Source: Cochliopodium minus (Eukaryota > Discosea > Himatismenida > Cochliopodiidae). From it: a stretch of DNA of 39,894 nucleotides. The position numbers were made by a program, and so were the translations under genes. Positions 18,457 through 29,772 of this stretch are shown one piece after another. The notes under the pieces are model-generated. The model did not search any database and was not told the DNA's origin. It saw nothing but the letters and a program-made list of their open reading frames with translations. The DNA lies in assembly GCA_024220525.1 (NCBI GenBank), contig JAMYWO010000046.1, positions 108,031 to 147,924 of the forward strand, in the 5' to 3' direction. Within the stretch, counting starts at the first letter, position 1, and each line of letters starts with the position of its first letter.

Positions 18457-20282
18457 ATGTCTATTGTTTCTTGTTATCCAAAAGATAAATATCCATTTGC
18501 TCAAGAATTGATCACCAATGCTGTAAAAATATTTTTTAAATATTACCAAGATTTTTATATTTTACTAATTCTTTGTAAAGAGAAAAATTGTGGCAAATGG
18601 AAAAGGTATCCTTGCTGCAGATGAAAGTGTAAACACTATTGGAAAACATTTGACAACCATAGGTGTCGAAAATACCCCAGAAAACAGAAGAGAATGGAGA
18701 GAAATCATGTTTTCAACAGGTAAATAAAGGATAATTTAAACCAAAATACAATAAATACATTATTTTATATCAAGAATAAGTTAATATAAATATTTAATTT
18801 TCCTCAATTCATCACTTGTTGGCTGTTTTTGATTGAAGTATTGAATTTAATATTTTTATTTATTATTAGAGGGTAACTGGGAGCAATACATTGGAGGAGT
18901 AATTCTTTTCGAAGAACAATTGTTCCAAAAGACAGAGAATGGAAAGGATCTCATTGATTATCTCAAGGAGAAAGATATCGTAATTGGAATCAAAGTAGAT
19001 AAGGGTGTAAAACCACTCTTGGGAACTGAGGGAGAAACAGTGACCATTGGTAAAAAAATATAAATTTCAAAAAATTATAAAAATATTTTTTCTTAATCCA
19101 CATTTCATTGTGGACCTTACCTTGTGTTGGAATGAGGGAAAAGGAAAAAAATCAGAATAAAATAAAAATAAAATAAAATAACATAAATATGAAAATTCGC
19201 TCAATTTTCATTCTGCAAAAATGGATAAAATTAAATTTTTGAGTATTCATTTCAATTCTGAAATAATTTGAAATAATTTGAAAATACATTGCTTTCATTC
19301 AAATTTAATATTTTTGATTCAAAAAAAAAAAAAAAAGGAATTGATGATCTTGATACAAGATGCAAAAAGTTTTACGAAAGAGGTGCTAGATTCGCAAAAT
19401 GGAGAGCAGTACTCACCATCAACGGATCTTCCCCTTCGGAAAACTCCATCCTTCAAAATGCATACACCTTGGCTAGATATGCTTCCATCTGCCAAGAAAA
19501 TGGTCTCGTTCCTATCATTGAACCTGAAATTTTGATGGACGGAGATCACGATCTCTACACTGCTGCTAAGATCACCAGAAGGTAAACATTTTTTTTAAAA
19601 ATTTAAATACTTTTCATCATTATTTTAGTGAAACTCCAATAATTTTTTTTTTTAAACTTATTTTTTCTATCTTGTTGAAATTTTAGTTTAACTTTTTTTT
19701 TTAAAAAATAATTTTTTTTTCTCAGAGTTCTTGCTGCAACCTACTACCAATGCCATCTCCAAAACGTTCTTTTGGAAGGTACTCTTTTGAAACCAAACAT
19801 GGTTCTCCCTGGTTACAAGTTTCCTAACCGTGAAAAAATATCCAACGAAGAAATCGGAAGAACTACCGTCGCAGTGTTGAGAGATTGTGTTCCTCCTTCC
19901 GTTCCTGGAATTGTCTTCTTGTCTGGTGGTCAATCAGAAGAAGAAGCTACTAAAAATCTTAACAGCTGTAACACAACTGGAGAACAAAACCCTTGGAAAA
20001 TTTCTTTTTCATTTGGTAGAGCACTCCAAAAGAGTGGTAAATAATTTTTTTAAATTTTTTTAAATTATTGATATTTTAATTTTTATTTCTATTTTATTTT
20101 TTTATTAATTTAAAGGTATCACTGCTTGGGGTGGTAAGAAGGAAAACGTAAAGAATGCTCAAAATGCTTGGCTTGTAAGAGCAAAGTCCAACTGGGAAGC
20201 TTCTCAAGGTAAATATGGTGGTAACTCTAGCTCTTCTGGTTCCTCTAACCAAAGTCTTCACGTTGAAAATTATACTTATTGA
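18457..20282 (+). CDS. Class I fructose-bisphosphate aldolase, 368 aa
   Basis: Six exons (18457-18522, 18581-18719, 18870-19049, 19338-19581, 19726-20036, 20116-20282) sum to 1107 nt with TGA stop. Landmarks are 'GILAADES', 'NRREWRE', 'VILFEEQLF', 'GIKVDKG', 'FAKWRAV', '[11 protein letters not shown]', the Schiff-base Lys in '[11 protein letters not shown]', '[16 protein letters not shown]' and '[10 protein letters not shown]'. The chain ends in a Tyr, as class I aldolases do. Length is as expected. It interconverts fructose-1,6-bisphosphate with dihydroxyacetone phosphate and glyceraldehyde-3-phosphate in the cytosol. Class I rather than the metal-dependent class II type is notable for a protist but not unusual. 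G/C content is visibly higher in the exons, as expected for a highly expressed gene. Confidence 0.97.
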
Positions 20283-20431
20283 GCTCAAGATTTATTTATA
20301 TAAAGATTTAAAAGTTAATTTGTTTTCATTCTTTTTTTTTTTCTTTGAGAACTCTATTTTTAAATTAATAAATTTATAAAATAAAAAATAAAAAAAAATT
20401 GAAAGAGGATATTTGTCCGTACAAATAAAAA

Positions 20432-22297
20432 ATGAACTATCAAGGTAACGATTCTTTAAAATAAGGATTTGTAATTACATCCAGATTTACAAGAGATATT
20501 GGATACAATTCTTGGAAATATAATCATTTTTATATTCAGCTAAATTATTTTTTTGAATTTCCATTAAAAGAAAAGGCATATCTTGCTGAAATAATTAAAG
20601 ATGTAACTTCACAAAAGAACATGAAAAAATTCCCCGAAGAGATGAATCTTCAAAAGTGGGAGAAAATTAAAAATTTTTGCCAAAAATCAATACCATACAC
20701 TGAAGCAGCACAAGAACTATTATTATCAAGACTAAGAACACTTGATTCATGTGTAAAATTAATTTGAATAAATTTTTTTAAATATTTAATTTTATTGATT
20801 AGGTGAGGTACCAATGTTTGTTGGTGATTGACAAATTATTCATGGCTTCAAAGAAGTTTAGGGAAAAATTGTTGGTAGATAATTTTAAGAATTTTTACAG
20901 TTATGTCTTCACCATTGAAAAAAACAAACTTCCAAAAGTAAAAATTATTTATTAAAAAATTTCTTTATTATAATTGTAAATTAACAAATTATCAATTAAA
21001 AAAATAATAATTAAAATTATTAATCAAAAAAATTATTGACAAAAAGTTTAATTTTTTTTTTTTTGATTAAAGCCTGATAATGCAGCGAAAGCTTTGCATG
21101 AAAAATCTCTTAAAGTAGTTGAAAAATGGTATAACAAACATGGAATTATTAACAAAAATAACAATACAAACAACAATAACGAAGAGAAATGTTCGGATAT
21201 ATTGAATAAGGGATACATCTTCTTAAGGGACATTTTAAAATTGAAATTCGAAAATACAGTTCAAAAAAAAGAAAGGGAGAAGAAGAGGAATGAAATTGTC
21301 GAGAAAAAACTAAATAAAATCCTTTCTGCAAAATTATCTGTGATGAACAAAGAGTTTCCTGAGTTGGAGAAAATTTTGGAGGTTCTTTTGGAGGAAGTTG
21401 ACAAAAGTTTTGATCTTTTGTTGTCTGATTCTATTTTTGATTTTTCTGAAGAAGATTTTGAAAAGAAAGAAGACTTAAAAGAAGTTATTGAGAAAGAAAA
21501 TAATTATTCAGGTAAAATTTAGTTTATTTTAATTTATTTTTTATTATTTTTAGAAAAAGTTAATGAGGAAAATGAAGAGGACAAGCTACTTTTCGTTGGA
21601 AATGATGAAGAGGATTCTGATGAAAGTAATGACGAAGAAAATGAAGGAGAGTTTCAATGGGAAAGTGGAGACAATCAAAGTAACTTGTATTTTATTCAAT
21701 TTATTAACATTTTAATTTGTTTGGTTTAATTTTTTAAATAGAAAATGACATTGAAGAAAAATTATTTGAAAAATTTGGTGAATTTGAAGGGGATGACGAA
21801 GAAAAAGAAAATGAGTGCTTCCATAATTTTTTGAGGAGCAATGCTCTGAGCCAAAACTACGAATTAGAAATAACGATTGATAAAAATTCATTCAAAGGAC
21901 AAGGAGAAAAAAACCCAGAAATTTTTCAAAAATTAAAAGAGCAAATCAATTTGATAATAATTAATTATTTACCGAAAATTGAAGAGTGGATTTTTGTTCT
22001 TGTTAAATACAAAGGTTGTTTAATTGTTAATTCACATTTTTTTGATTTATTTTATAAATTTTTATTTTTAATATAGGAGCAATTGAGAACAGAGAAGAAC
22101 TTTTGGAAAGAATCTCTGTTTTAAAAAGAAATATTTTGAAGATTAGAGGTAAATTTAATGATCTCACCAAGAATCCTAAAGATATCATTGACCAAGACCT
22201 TGTTAAAGTTGCTTCTTTAGATGAAAGGGTCCGTTTTTTCAATCAGTTGGATGAGGAAAACAAAAATAAAAAAAGAAGAAAAGTTTCCAAGAAATAA
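20432..22297 (+). CDS. UVSSA: UVSSA homologue (UV-stimulated scaffold protein A), 462 aa
   Basis: Seven exons: 20432-20444 (13 nt), 20571-20752, 20803-20937, 21073-21511, 21554-21679, 21742-22014 and 22077-22297. They total 1389 nt. Residues about 1-125 match the VHS-like domain of UVSSA: 'AAQELLLSRLRTLDS', 'VRYQCLLVIDKLFMASKKFREKLL', 'PDNAAKALHEKSLKVVEKWYNKHG' and 'NKGYIFLRDILKLKF'. A coiled, Glu/Asp-rich middle follows, then a conserved-looking helical region, and a basic C-terminus (KNKKRRKVSKK). UVSSA stabilises CSB and recruits TFIIH to stalled RNA polymerase II in transcription-coupled repair. I do not see the C-terminal zinc-binding DUF2043 signature, so that part may be divergent or lost. 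It is arranged tail-to-tail with a UBE2T-like gene, beyond one small gene. Confidence 0.8.
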
Positions 22298-22341
22298 AAT
22301 TAATTTTTTGCTTTGATAAATAAAAATTTAAATAAAAAAAA

Positions 22342-22880
22342 ATGGAAGAAAATCAAATTGGAGATATCTCAAAAGATCTAATCTTATTAATGAACAAAAG
22401 TAATTAATCCTTAATTTTTTTTTGTTTTTATTTTTGTATTTCTCTTTGATAGTTGAGATTTTGAAACTTGAAAAGATATTGAAGCTTTATCCAAAAGTAT
22501 CTTCTGAGGATATTTTAATAATGGCAAATAAAAAAAAATCTAAAAAAAAATTAATAAAATAAAATTAACTTTGTATAAAAGATGGAAGTAATGGAAGTAC
22601 TTGGATTGTGTCATTTTTCCAAAGACAAAGAAGGTTGGAAGTTGTCGAGCCCTCAAAACAAAAGTATGAAGAGTGAAGTGAATATCTTGGATTTAATAAA
22701 AAAAGAGATAGAATCGATAATAATGCTTGAAAGAAGGATCACTTTTCTCAGTGACCCAAACACAAGGTTCTTATTTGTTTAATATTATTTTTATAAATTT
22801 TTCAATTGATTTTTTAATAAAGGAAAAGGGAAGATGTTTTCTTTGATTTGGAGGGGATAGAAGAAGGTTCAATTTATTAA
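22342..22880 (+). CDS. Hypothetical protein, 114 aa
   Basis: Four exons (22342-22399, 22453-22496, 22582-22766, 22823-22880) sum to 345 nt, ATG after an A-run, TAA stop. The second donor (AAAA|GTATCT) is the least certain. If that intron is retained, the frame stops at 22561. The product is a small charged protein with two short amphipathic helices ('IEILKLEKILKLYPK', 'LDLIKKEIESIIMLERRI') and an acidic tail. No family is recognised. It starts 44 bp after the UVSSA stop on the same strand, so it depends on a very short promoter. Confidence 0.55.
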
Positions 22881-22959
22881 AATAAAATTTTTTTGAAGAA
22901 AAAAAACAATTCTTCTAACAAATTCAAATTAAGAAATGAAAATGAAATAAAAAAATAAA

Positions 22960-24809
22960 CTATTTTATTTGATCCCTTTTTACAAATTTAATTCTCTTCC
23001 TATAATCTTCACTGTCCATAGAACTCTCATCATCACCACAATCACTATCCATGGAACTTTCATTCTCTTTATCAAATTTATCTTCTTTTTCTCCTTTTTT
23101 CATTTCGGAAGTTTTCACTCTTTTATTACCTTTGGAAAATTTTATTTTTTTTTGTTTAAATAATTGAAATATTTTTTCATTTTTTTAAAATTTATTATTT
23201 TTTAAATAACATTTTTTTAAATAACATTTTTTTTTTACCTTCAACACCAGAATCGCCAAGTTTGTGTTTCTTAGAAATATTGTTTTTATTTTCAGAAATT
23301 TTTTTGTCTTTTTCTTTTTCATTTTTACTTTCAGAAGCAATATGAATGGAGACACTATTTTTATCTACAGCGTATTTCTCTGTCCAATTTTTGGCAGTGG
23401 CTTGGAAGAGGGAATAGTTCGATTTGTATTCTGCACATATGTCAACCATTAAAGGGTCATCTGGGTTGGGTTGTGCCAATAATATTTGAATTGAGGTCAA
23501 CAATGTTCCTAAAAAAAATAATTTATTTTTATTTTTAAAAATTAATTAAAATTAAAAAAGAAACTTTATTTAATTTTTGTTATAATTATTCCAAATTAAG
23601 AAATTTGTTTATTGTTTTATTTGTTTTTTTTTTCTCATGAGAAAATTTTTGAATTGTTTTTTGATAGATATTTTTATTTTTTATTGTTATTCCAAATTAC
23701 GAAATTTATTTACTTTATTAATTTTAAAATAATTTGATAAATTATTTTGATTTTATTATTATTTATTATTTTTTTTTTTTCTCATGAGAAAATTTTTGAA
23801 TTATTTGATACAAATATTTTTTTTTTATTTTTCTTAATTTTTAAATCATTTTTTTTTTTTGGGATGAACATTTATTTGTAAATTATTTTTGTTCTCAATT
23901 TATTTCTCAGTAAAAATTTTTGTTTGTTTTTTTTTTTTTAACCTAGAGTCATTCCTGGAGAAAAAACACCCTGAGGAGGATTTTTGAGAGTGTTCAAACA
24001 TATCCTCCCTTTATCATCAATGTTGGGATGATATATCTTTGTCACAAAAGTGATCTGAGGAGGTTCATTAGGGTATCTTTCCCCCACAACCACCTCCAAC
24101 TTAAAAATTCCCTTTTCATAAGGAGTATTGCTCATGGGTTTTAAATCTATAAAGGCAAAGAAAATATTTGTTATTTAAAATATTTGAAAAGTAAAAATAT
24201 TTGTTTTAAAAATATTTGAAAAAGTAAAAATATTTGTTTTAAAAAATTTTTAATTTTAAAATCATTTAATTTAAAATCATTTAAAATAAATTGATTTTTG
24301 AATTTTTTATTATATTTTTTGGTTATAAATTAATATTCGCTAATTAGTTTGACATGTAATTTAATTTCAAGCTTTGATTAATATAATTATTCTAACAAAA
24401 TTGAATCTTATAAAGGATAATATTGTTTGATTGTATCTTGACAAAGTTATCTTGATTCACTTTGGATTGATTTTGAAAATTTATAAATCGATCTTAATTT
24501 ACTGCCGATATTATTGAGGATATCATTTTTATAAAGGAGATATATTGCTTTATTATATTTTTATGGTTGAAATATATTTTTGCTTGGGTTTACTTGCTTC
24601 CAAATGATCTAATTTATCATCTTTCATCCATATGGATATCCCTTCAGGAGGATGTAATTTGAGTTCTCTCAATTCTTTCTGGAGTCTGGCTGAAATGAAA
24701 AAGTAAAAAATTGATAAATTGGGAAAAGAAATATATTCAAGAGGATTTTGAGATAAAGATGGATTAATTATATACCAATCCTTGTCTTTGTATTTATGAT
24801 TGAATTCAT
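22960..24809 (-). CDS. UBE2T: Ubiquitin-conjugating enzyme E2, UBE2T-like, 257 aa
   Basis: Five exons: 24809-24776, 24689-24594, 24146-23943, 23508-23239 and 23129-22960, summing to 774 nt. The UBC fold runs from 'RLQKELRELKLHPPEGI' through 'NTPYEKGIFKLEVVV', 'ERYPNEPPQITFVT' and 'YHPNIDDKGRICL' (HPN; catalytic Cys about 93) to 'TLLTSIQILLAQPNPDDPLM' and 'WTEKYA'. 'NTPYEKGVFKLEV', 'EPNPDDPLM' and 'WTEKHA' are features of UBE2T, the E2 that with FANCL monoubiquitinates FANCD2 in interstrand-crosslink repair. The C-terminal 100 residues are charged, with Ser/Asp repeats and basic patches, as in other UBE2T tails though longer. Introns 2 and 3 are unusually large (about 440 nt). Orthology is by remembered alignment and would need a tree. 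Confidence 0.88.
23588..23827 (+). repeat. Duplicated intronic segment with a palindrome
   Basis: Two imperfect tandem copies (23588-23685 and 23687-23827) in the third intron of the UBE2T-like gene. Each begins TTATTCCAAATTA-GAAATTT and later carries the palindrome TTCTCATGAGAA followed by AATTTTTGAATT. The second copy is longer by AT-rich insertion. Confidence 0.7.
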
Positions 24810-25612
24810 TCAAGTTTTTTTTTTATAAAAAGAGAAAAAAAAATTAAAAAAAATGGCAAATCTGAAAATTTGAAACCCATCTACAAGAACTTTGGAGTAG
24901 AAAAAATGGGAATATAGATGTAAACAGTATTTTTATTTAAATTTAAAGAAAAGATTTCTAATTAATTTACAATCCAAAATATTCAACAAATTTAAAGTAC
25001 CTATATAGAATAAATTTAGACAACATATTTGATTATAATCACAAATTTGTAAAATATATAAAGATCCTAAAAATTTATACATTTTTTCACCTAAATACTT
25101 TAAATTCATTAAATTTTAGAAAAAAAAATTTGTAAAATTAAAGAAGGAAATTTTTCTCCAATGTGGAACAATAAGCGTTTTGTAATAAGATTCTAAAAAA
25201 ATTTCTTTTATTTTTTCATTTTTTTGTTTTTAAAATGATGATCTCTTTAATTTTTTTTGAATTTTATCAAAAATTTTTCTGTAATTTACTAATAAATTTG
25301 TTTATTTAAGTCTTAAAAATTATAATGTGTTCGAAAAGAATTGTTCAAATATTTGAAAAATATTTGAAAAAATTGTTTTTTTATTCTTTGCTTATCCTTT
25401 TGAGAAACAAATTTAAAAACTGTGGGTTTATTTTGTAGCTTTCTTCCTATTTCTGATAGATTAATTGTTTTTTATGATCAAAAAGATACAGACCATTTTT
25501 CAATTATCCTTCTTTTTTATTTTTTGTAACAAAAAATAATCTACACAAATTGGAGTAATGATTTTTTAAAAAAATAAATAATAAAAAAATAAATTTTAAA
25601 AAAAATTATTTA
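24810..25612. other. 800-bp gene-free interval
   Basis: A/T-rich sequence between the UBE2T-like start and the tRNA. I see no ATG frame with splice support and no RNA. An ATGATGA at about 25235 resembles a C box but has no D box at a suitable distance. Confidence 0.5.
25598..25605 (-). terminator. RNA polymerase III terminator of tRNA-Val
   Basis: A run of eight A on the plus strand, read as T8, lies 7 nt downstream of the tRNA 3' end. Confidence 0.75.
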
Positions 25613-25684
25613 GTTCCGCCCGAGTTTCGATCTCAGTACCTTTCGCGTGTTAAGCGAACGCTCTACCAATTGAGCTAGCGGAAC
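25613..25684 (-). tRNA. tRNA-Val (AAC)
   Basis: A 72-nt cloverleaf on the minus strand. The acceptor stem is GTTCCGC/GCGGAAC. The D arm is GCTC-AATTGGTA-GAGC, with the A box TAGCTCAATTGG. The anticodon stem TTCGC/GCGAA carries loop TTAACAC, giving anticodon AAC (valine, codon GTT). The variable loop has 5 nt, and the T arm is CTGAG-ATCGAAA-CTCGG. All stems pair (one G-T). There is no intron, and CCA is not encoded. A T-run follows. GTT is a very common Val codon in this AT-rich genome. Confidence 0.97.
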
Positions 25685-26263
25685 TTTTTTTTTTATTTAT
25701 ATTGTTTAAGAATTTTACTTTTTCAACTTTCTTGAAAGATAAATCTTTTTTATTTTTTTAGGTAGATATCTATTTTACATTAAGAAAGATGATTTGGATT
25801 GTAAATGATAATTATCTTTTATTTATTAATTAATTCAATAGAAAACAAAATTTTATTTTTGAAGAGAAAATATAAAAATAACAAATTTATTCACAAAAAA
25901 ATTGTTCGATTTTGGGAAAGTAATATGTCAAATATTAAAATATATCTTTTTATGAAATCAAAAAGAACCATAAATCTTTATCAGTTTAAAATATATTTAT
26001 ATTAAAATTTTTACAGCAGAGAAAGAATCTCCTTTTAATGAATGAATACTTATTAGATATAACTTGGATTTGAAAATATATTTTCCTTCATACCTATTTT
26101 TTTTATTTTTTTTTATTATATTTTATTTAAGGTTTTCACTCAAAAATTGATCATTTTTCTACATTCATTTCTGTTATCTTGAGAAAATCTAAAGATATTA
26201 ACTATAAATTTGTTTAAACAAAATTTCTTCTTTTTTAGAACAATAGATTAAAAAAAAAAAAAA
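25685..26263. other. Gene-free interval
   Basis: About 580 bp of A/T-rich DNA upstream of the tRNA. A 66-codon open frame at 25805-26005 has no ATG context or domain and looks fortuitous. Confidence 0.45.
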
Positions 26264-26482
26264 ATGTTCTTCCAAATCAACTACAATAATAATTTAAGAG
26301 AATACAATTGACAAATAATCCATATTCCAAAAAACTAAAAGCGGATTTCGTAAAGATTTTGAAAACAGAATACAATGAATTATCTAAATTCATATGCAAC
26401 AAAATGAAGCTTAATTCGAAAACTGTGAGAATATTTATAGTTGCAAATTGTCCAAGTGCAAANTTAAAATACAATTTACTTT
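26264..26482 (+). pseudogene. Small ORF with an apparent frameshift, about 72 aa, unknown
   Basis: ATG at 26264 follows a 14-A run. The first frame reads 'MFFQINYNNNLREYN' and stops. A shift of one base at about 26306 opens a coherent frame through 'NNPYSKKLKADFVKIL' and 'SKFICNKMKLNSKTVRIFIVANCPS' in overlapping segments to TGA at 26480-26482. An ambiguous N lies at 26463. The composition is like real coding sequence. The break may be a base-call error, or this may be a decayed gene fragment or an unrecognised small gene with an intron. No family is recognised. Confidence 0.4.
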
Positions 26483-26566
26483 GACAAATCATAATAAATG
26501 AAAGATGTAAAAATATTAATTCCGAAGAAAAGGTATTTAAATTGAAATTTCTTTAATAAAAAGGAA

Positions 26567-27685
26567 TCACTTTTTATAGTTGATCTTTCCAACAAATCTG
26601 CCACAATGTATAGATGGATACAAAGTGAAGGAGTTATCTCTGTTGAGAAAGAAGTTGTCAGAAACAGCGATGTCATCATTTTGGGTTGTATCTTTGACCG
26701 GATTTGGAAAATCAGTAACGATTTCTCCATCCATGACCAATTCTCCTGATGAGCTGTTACCAGAGTTATTGAGAATGATTGTAACAGATTCTCCTTTCTT
26801 TATTAAATTAAAATTTATGGAAATTTCAAATTGAAACAAAAATAAAAAATTAACCTTCAAAACAATCTTTCCTTCCCATACTTTTGTAGGTGAAGTATTT
26901 GGAAAATTGATACTCTAATAACAAAGAATATTTAAATTTTTAGTTAATTTTATTGTTTGAAGTTAAAAGAAACCTTTTTCGGTCCGATCACTTCCCATTC
27001 GTTTTTGCTTCCAAGTTCTTTTTTGAGATGTTGTCTTCCTTTTTTCATCAAAACCTAAAAAAAAAATTATTTATTCCAACAATATATTTTCAGAGAATTA
27101 TTTCTTACTTCAATCTCCCAGTTTCCAGGATCTCTTGAACAAGCTTCAATAATTGGATCAGAAATTGTTTAAATATTTCAATGTTGAAAGAAATTTATGA
27201 GTTTAAAAAAAAATATTACCTTCAATGCTTGTGATCATGACCTATTTATCATTCAAAAATTATAAATGTTTCGCATTAAAAATTACAAATTAAATATTTT
27301 ATACAATACCTTTGATGATTTGGCAGTAATGGCAAATAACCTATTCAAAATCAATTTAAATTTTATAAAGTTAATGAAATTTGGTCATTTTACAATCCAC
27401 CGATAGCCCATGATCTATGATTAGCTCCAACCAATGTCAATTCTTTACCTTTAACGATTCCTCCACCACTATTTCCATCTTCTCCAAATAATTCAACTGC
27501 TTCATCTCCAAAGGTGGTTCTGTAATTTAATAAATTGGATATTATTAACTCATAAAAGCATTTTTATAATTTTTGAACCTTGTATATTCTTTCATTCCTT
27601 GGATAACCATAGCTCTTGCTACTTTTCCCAATTCTTGAAATCCATTCACAACATCTCCTGCCAAAAATACGTCTTCAATACTCAT
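26567..27685 (-). CDS. Hypothetical protein, 230 aa, eight exons
   Basis: Exons: 27685-27579, 27519-27394, 27340-27310 (31 nt), 27241-27220 (22 nt), 27143-27109 (35 nt), 27054-26974, 26914-26855 and 26797-26567. They total 693 nt with TGA stop, and every junction is GT-AG with matching phase. The N-terminal half has 'AGDVVNGFQELGKVARAMV' and a Gly-rich 'FGEDGNSGGGIVKGKEL' stretch. The C-terminal half looks like a beta-rich module ('WEGKIVLKKGESVTIILNN', 'GELVMDGEIV', 'HCGRFVGKI'). There is no signal peptide or membrane helix. I do not recognise the family. Several very small exons in a row make it likely to be mis-modelled by automatic pipelines. Confidence 0.75.
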
Positions 27686-27902
27686 TTAAAATTTATCTTT
27701 CAATATTTTATATTTTTATTCAAATTTTGCATAAAAATATAAAACTTGCAGCAAAACATGGTGAAAAAATATTTCAATTAAACATAACAAGAAATAATTC
27801 TTTTTTATCAATCATAATTAAACAATATAAAAAAATCTGAAATATTGTCAAATATACATTTTTTGAATCGCATATAATTTTTTTCTTCACAATTTACAAT
27901 AG

Positions 27903-29719
27903 AATGAACAATCAAAGAAATTGCTGGAAAGAATAAAAAGTGGAGAATTGGGAGAATACAAATTTGATTTAAATGAACTGAATATAATCAAAAATGAAAA
28001 GGAATTAGAAAATTTTTTTGGGGAATTGAAAGAATGTGATAAATTGAAGAAAATCATTTTGGATAGCTTCAATATTATTAAATATTTCGACTATCTGCTC
28101 GATTATCTCAATCATACAAAAGGGGTCAAAAAATTGAATATAGATATAATAGCAAAATTAAAAGGAAATAAATGGGATAAATTCAGTGAAATGATAAAAT
28201 CAAATACCTCCATCGAATCATTACATCTTTCCTCTAAAAAATTTTCTCAAGAAGAAACAGAGATAGTGAAGAAGATTCTGAAAGCAATGAGAGAAAACAA
28301 AAAAATTAAAAAGTTGAAAATGGATGATTTCAGTATTGATAAAAACTTTTCAGAGGAGATTTCAAATCTATTTTTGGAAAATAAAAATTTGAATTCATTG
28401 GGATTGTTGTTTTGTGAGAACGAAGAGTTTGAATTTCATTTTGATCCTATTTGTGAAGCTTTGAAAAAGAAAAAGAATCTCGAGTACTTTTCATTGTGCA
28501 ACCTCAACCATAATGAAAATTTTTATTTTCATTTTAAAAATGGAAAATGTATTCAAGAGATTTTAGAAGCAAACAAATCTATCAAAAAACTTGATCTCTA
28601 TTTGTTTGGTTTGGATGCAAATATTTTGTCTTCTCTTTTAATTTTTCTTGCAAATTGTCATGAACTGAAATCTCTCACTTTATTCAATCCCCTTTGTTCT
28701 CTTAAAAACAACGAAATGAATTTATTTTTATCATCCACTAATTCTCTCTCTACATTGTAAATAAAAGCAACATTATTCAATTAATTTTTATTCATCAATA
28801 TTTCAATATATAAAGAAAACTAATCAATTGTTATAAGAAAAGTGGAATGTTAAATTTTTTGAAAGAAGGATTGGAAAAAAATGAATCTCTCAGGAACCTG
28901 GATTTAAGAAACAATAAAATGGAAGAAAGTGACTTGCTCATCATCTCACAGCTTTTGAAAAGTAAAAAGTGGGAATATTTAGATTTTAGAAATCTTTCTT
29001 TCAACAGCAAAGATGTTAAGATGTTATTTAATTCTCTCAAAACAAACAAATTTCTAAAACAATTNNNNNNNNNNNNNNNNNNNNNNNNNNNNNNNNNNNN
29101 NNNNNNNNNNNNNNNNNNNNNNNNNNNNNNNNNNNNNNNNNNNNNNNNNNNNNNNNNNNNNNNNAGAAATCTTTCTTTCAACAGCAAAGATGTTAAGATG
29201 TTATTTAATTCTCTCAAAACAAACAAATTTCTAAAACAATTTAAAATAGATTTAAAGTTTGATAAAGAAACTGTTATTGATTGCTTGGATTGTTTGAAAA
29301 CAAATGAATCTCTCCAAAGAATCGATGCTACTGTTAAACTAAAAGATTGTTTTGATAAAGTTTGTGAATTATTGAGAGTAAATCATTCTATCACTTATTT
29401 AAACACATTATCAACTGACGAAAAACAACGTTTGTTGGTAATTTCTTTACTTTTAACCAACAAAAGAATTTCTCAAAAACCATGTTGGAATAAAGAAAAA
29501 CATCTCACCTTTAAAGAAGAATTCAAATCAAAAATAAATACTTTTTTAGTTTGTTTCAATATTTCTTTCAAAAACAAAAAGTATTTGAAAATTCCAAAAC
29601 CTTTACTTTTCAAGATATTTGATGATTGTGCTATTCATTTTCTGATTCAAACAAAGAATCAAATCGGAATTGAAAAAGATAATGTTAAAAAAAGAAAATT
29701 TGAAGAAAATCAAAATTAA
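27903..29719 (+). CDS. Leucine-rich-repeat protein (RNI-like), interrupted by an assembly gap
   Basis: Two main exons, 27903-28756 and 28843-29719 (TT|T GGA ATG across the junction), phases matched. The 5' end is unsure. The frame opens right after an acceptor (AG at 27901-27902), and an ATG immediately followed by GTGAAA at 27758-27760 would supply a start codon in phase 0. Repeats of the ribonuclease-inhibitor type recur: 'SIESLHLSSKKFSQEE', 'NLNSLGLLFCENEEF', 'SIKKLDLYLFGLDANI', 'SLRNLDLRNNKMEESDL'. The C-terminal part contains 'KIPKPLLFKIFDDCAIHFL', an F-box-like or SOCS-like helix pair (weak). These proteins are usually substrate adaptors. A 100-N gap with identical 77-bp flanks sits in the second exon, so repeat number is unreliable. 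Confidence 0.75.
29065..29164. other. Assembly gap (100 Ns) flanked by identical 77-bp sequence
   Basis: The sequence at 28988-29064, just before the gap, is repeated base for base at 29165-29241, just after it. This is the pattern of an uncollapsed contig overlap rather than true missing sequence. Confidence 0.9.
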
Positions 29720-29772
29720 CAAAAAAAAACTATAAATTAAATTTTAAAAGAATTCATTTTTTTTTCATTTTT

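Noticed and set aside
23264-23452. Plus-strand ORF opposite UBE2T
   Set aside because: Antisense shadow of the conserved E2 exon 4.
25230-25455. ATGATGA and CTGA as a second C/D snoRNA
   Set aside because: The boxes are about 210 nt apart with no flanking stem, too far for a normal C/D RNA.
27616-27840. 74-aa plus-strand ORF
   Set aside because: First part is antisense to exon 1 of the eight-exon gene; the rest is AT-rich leader.
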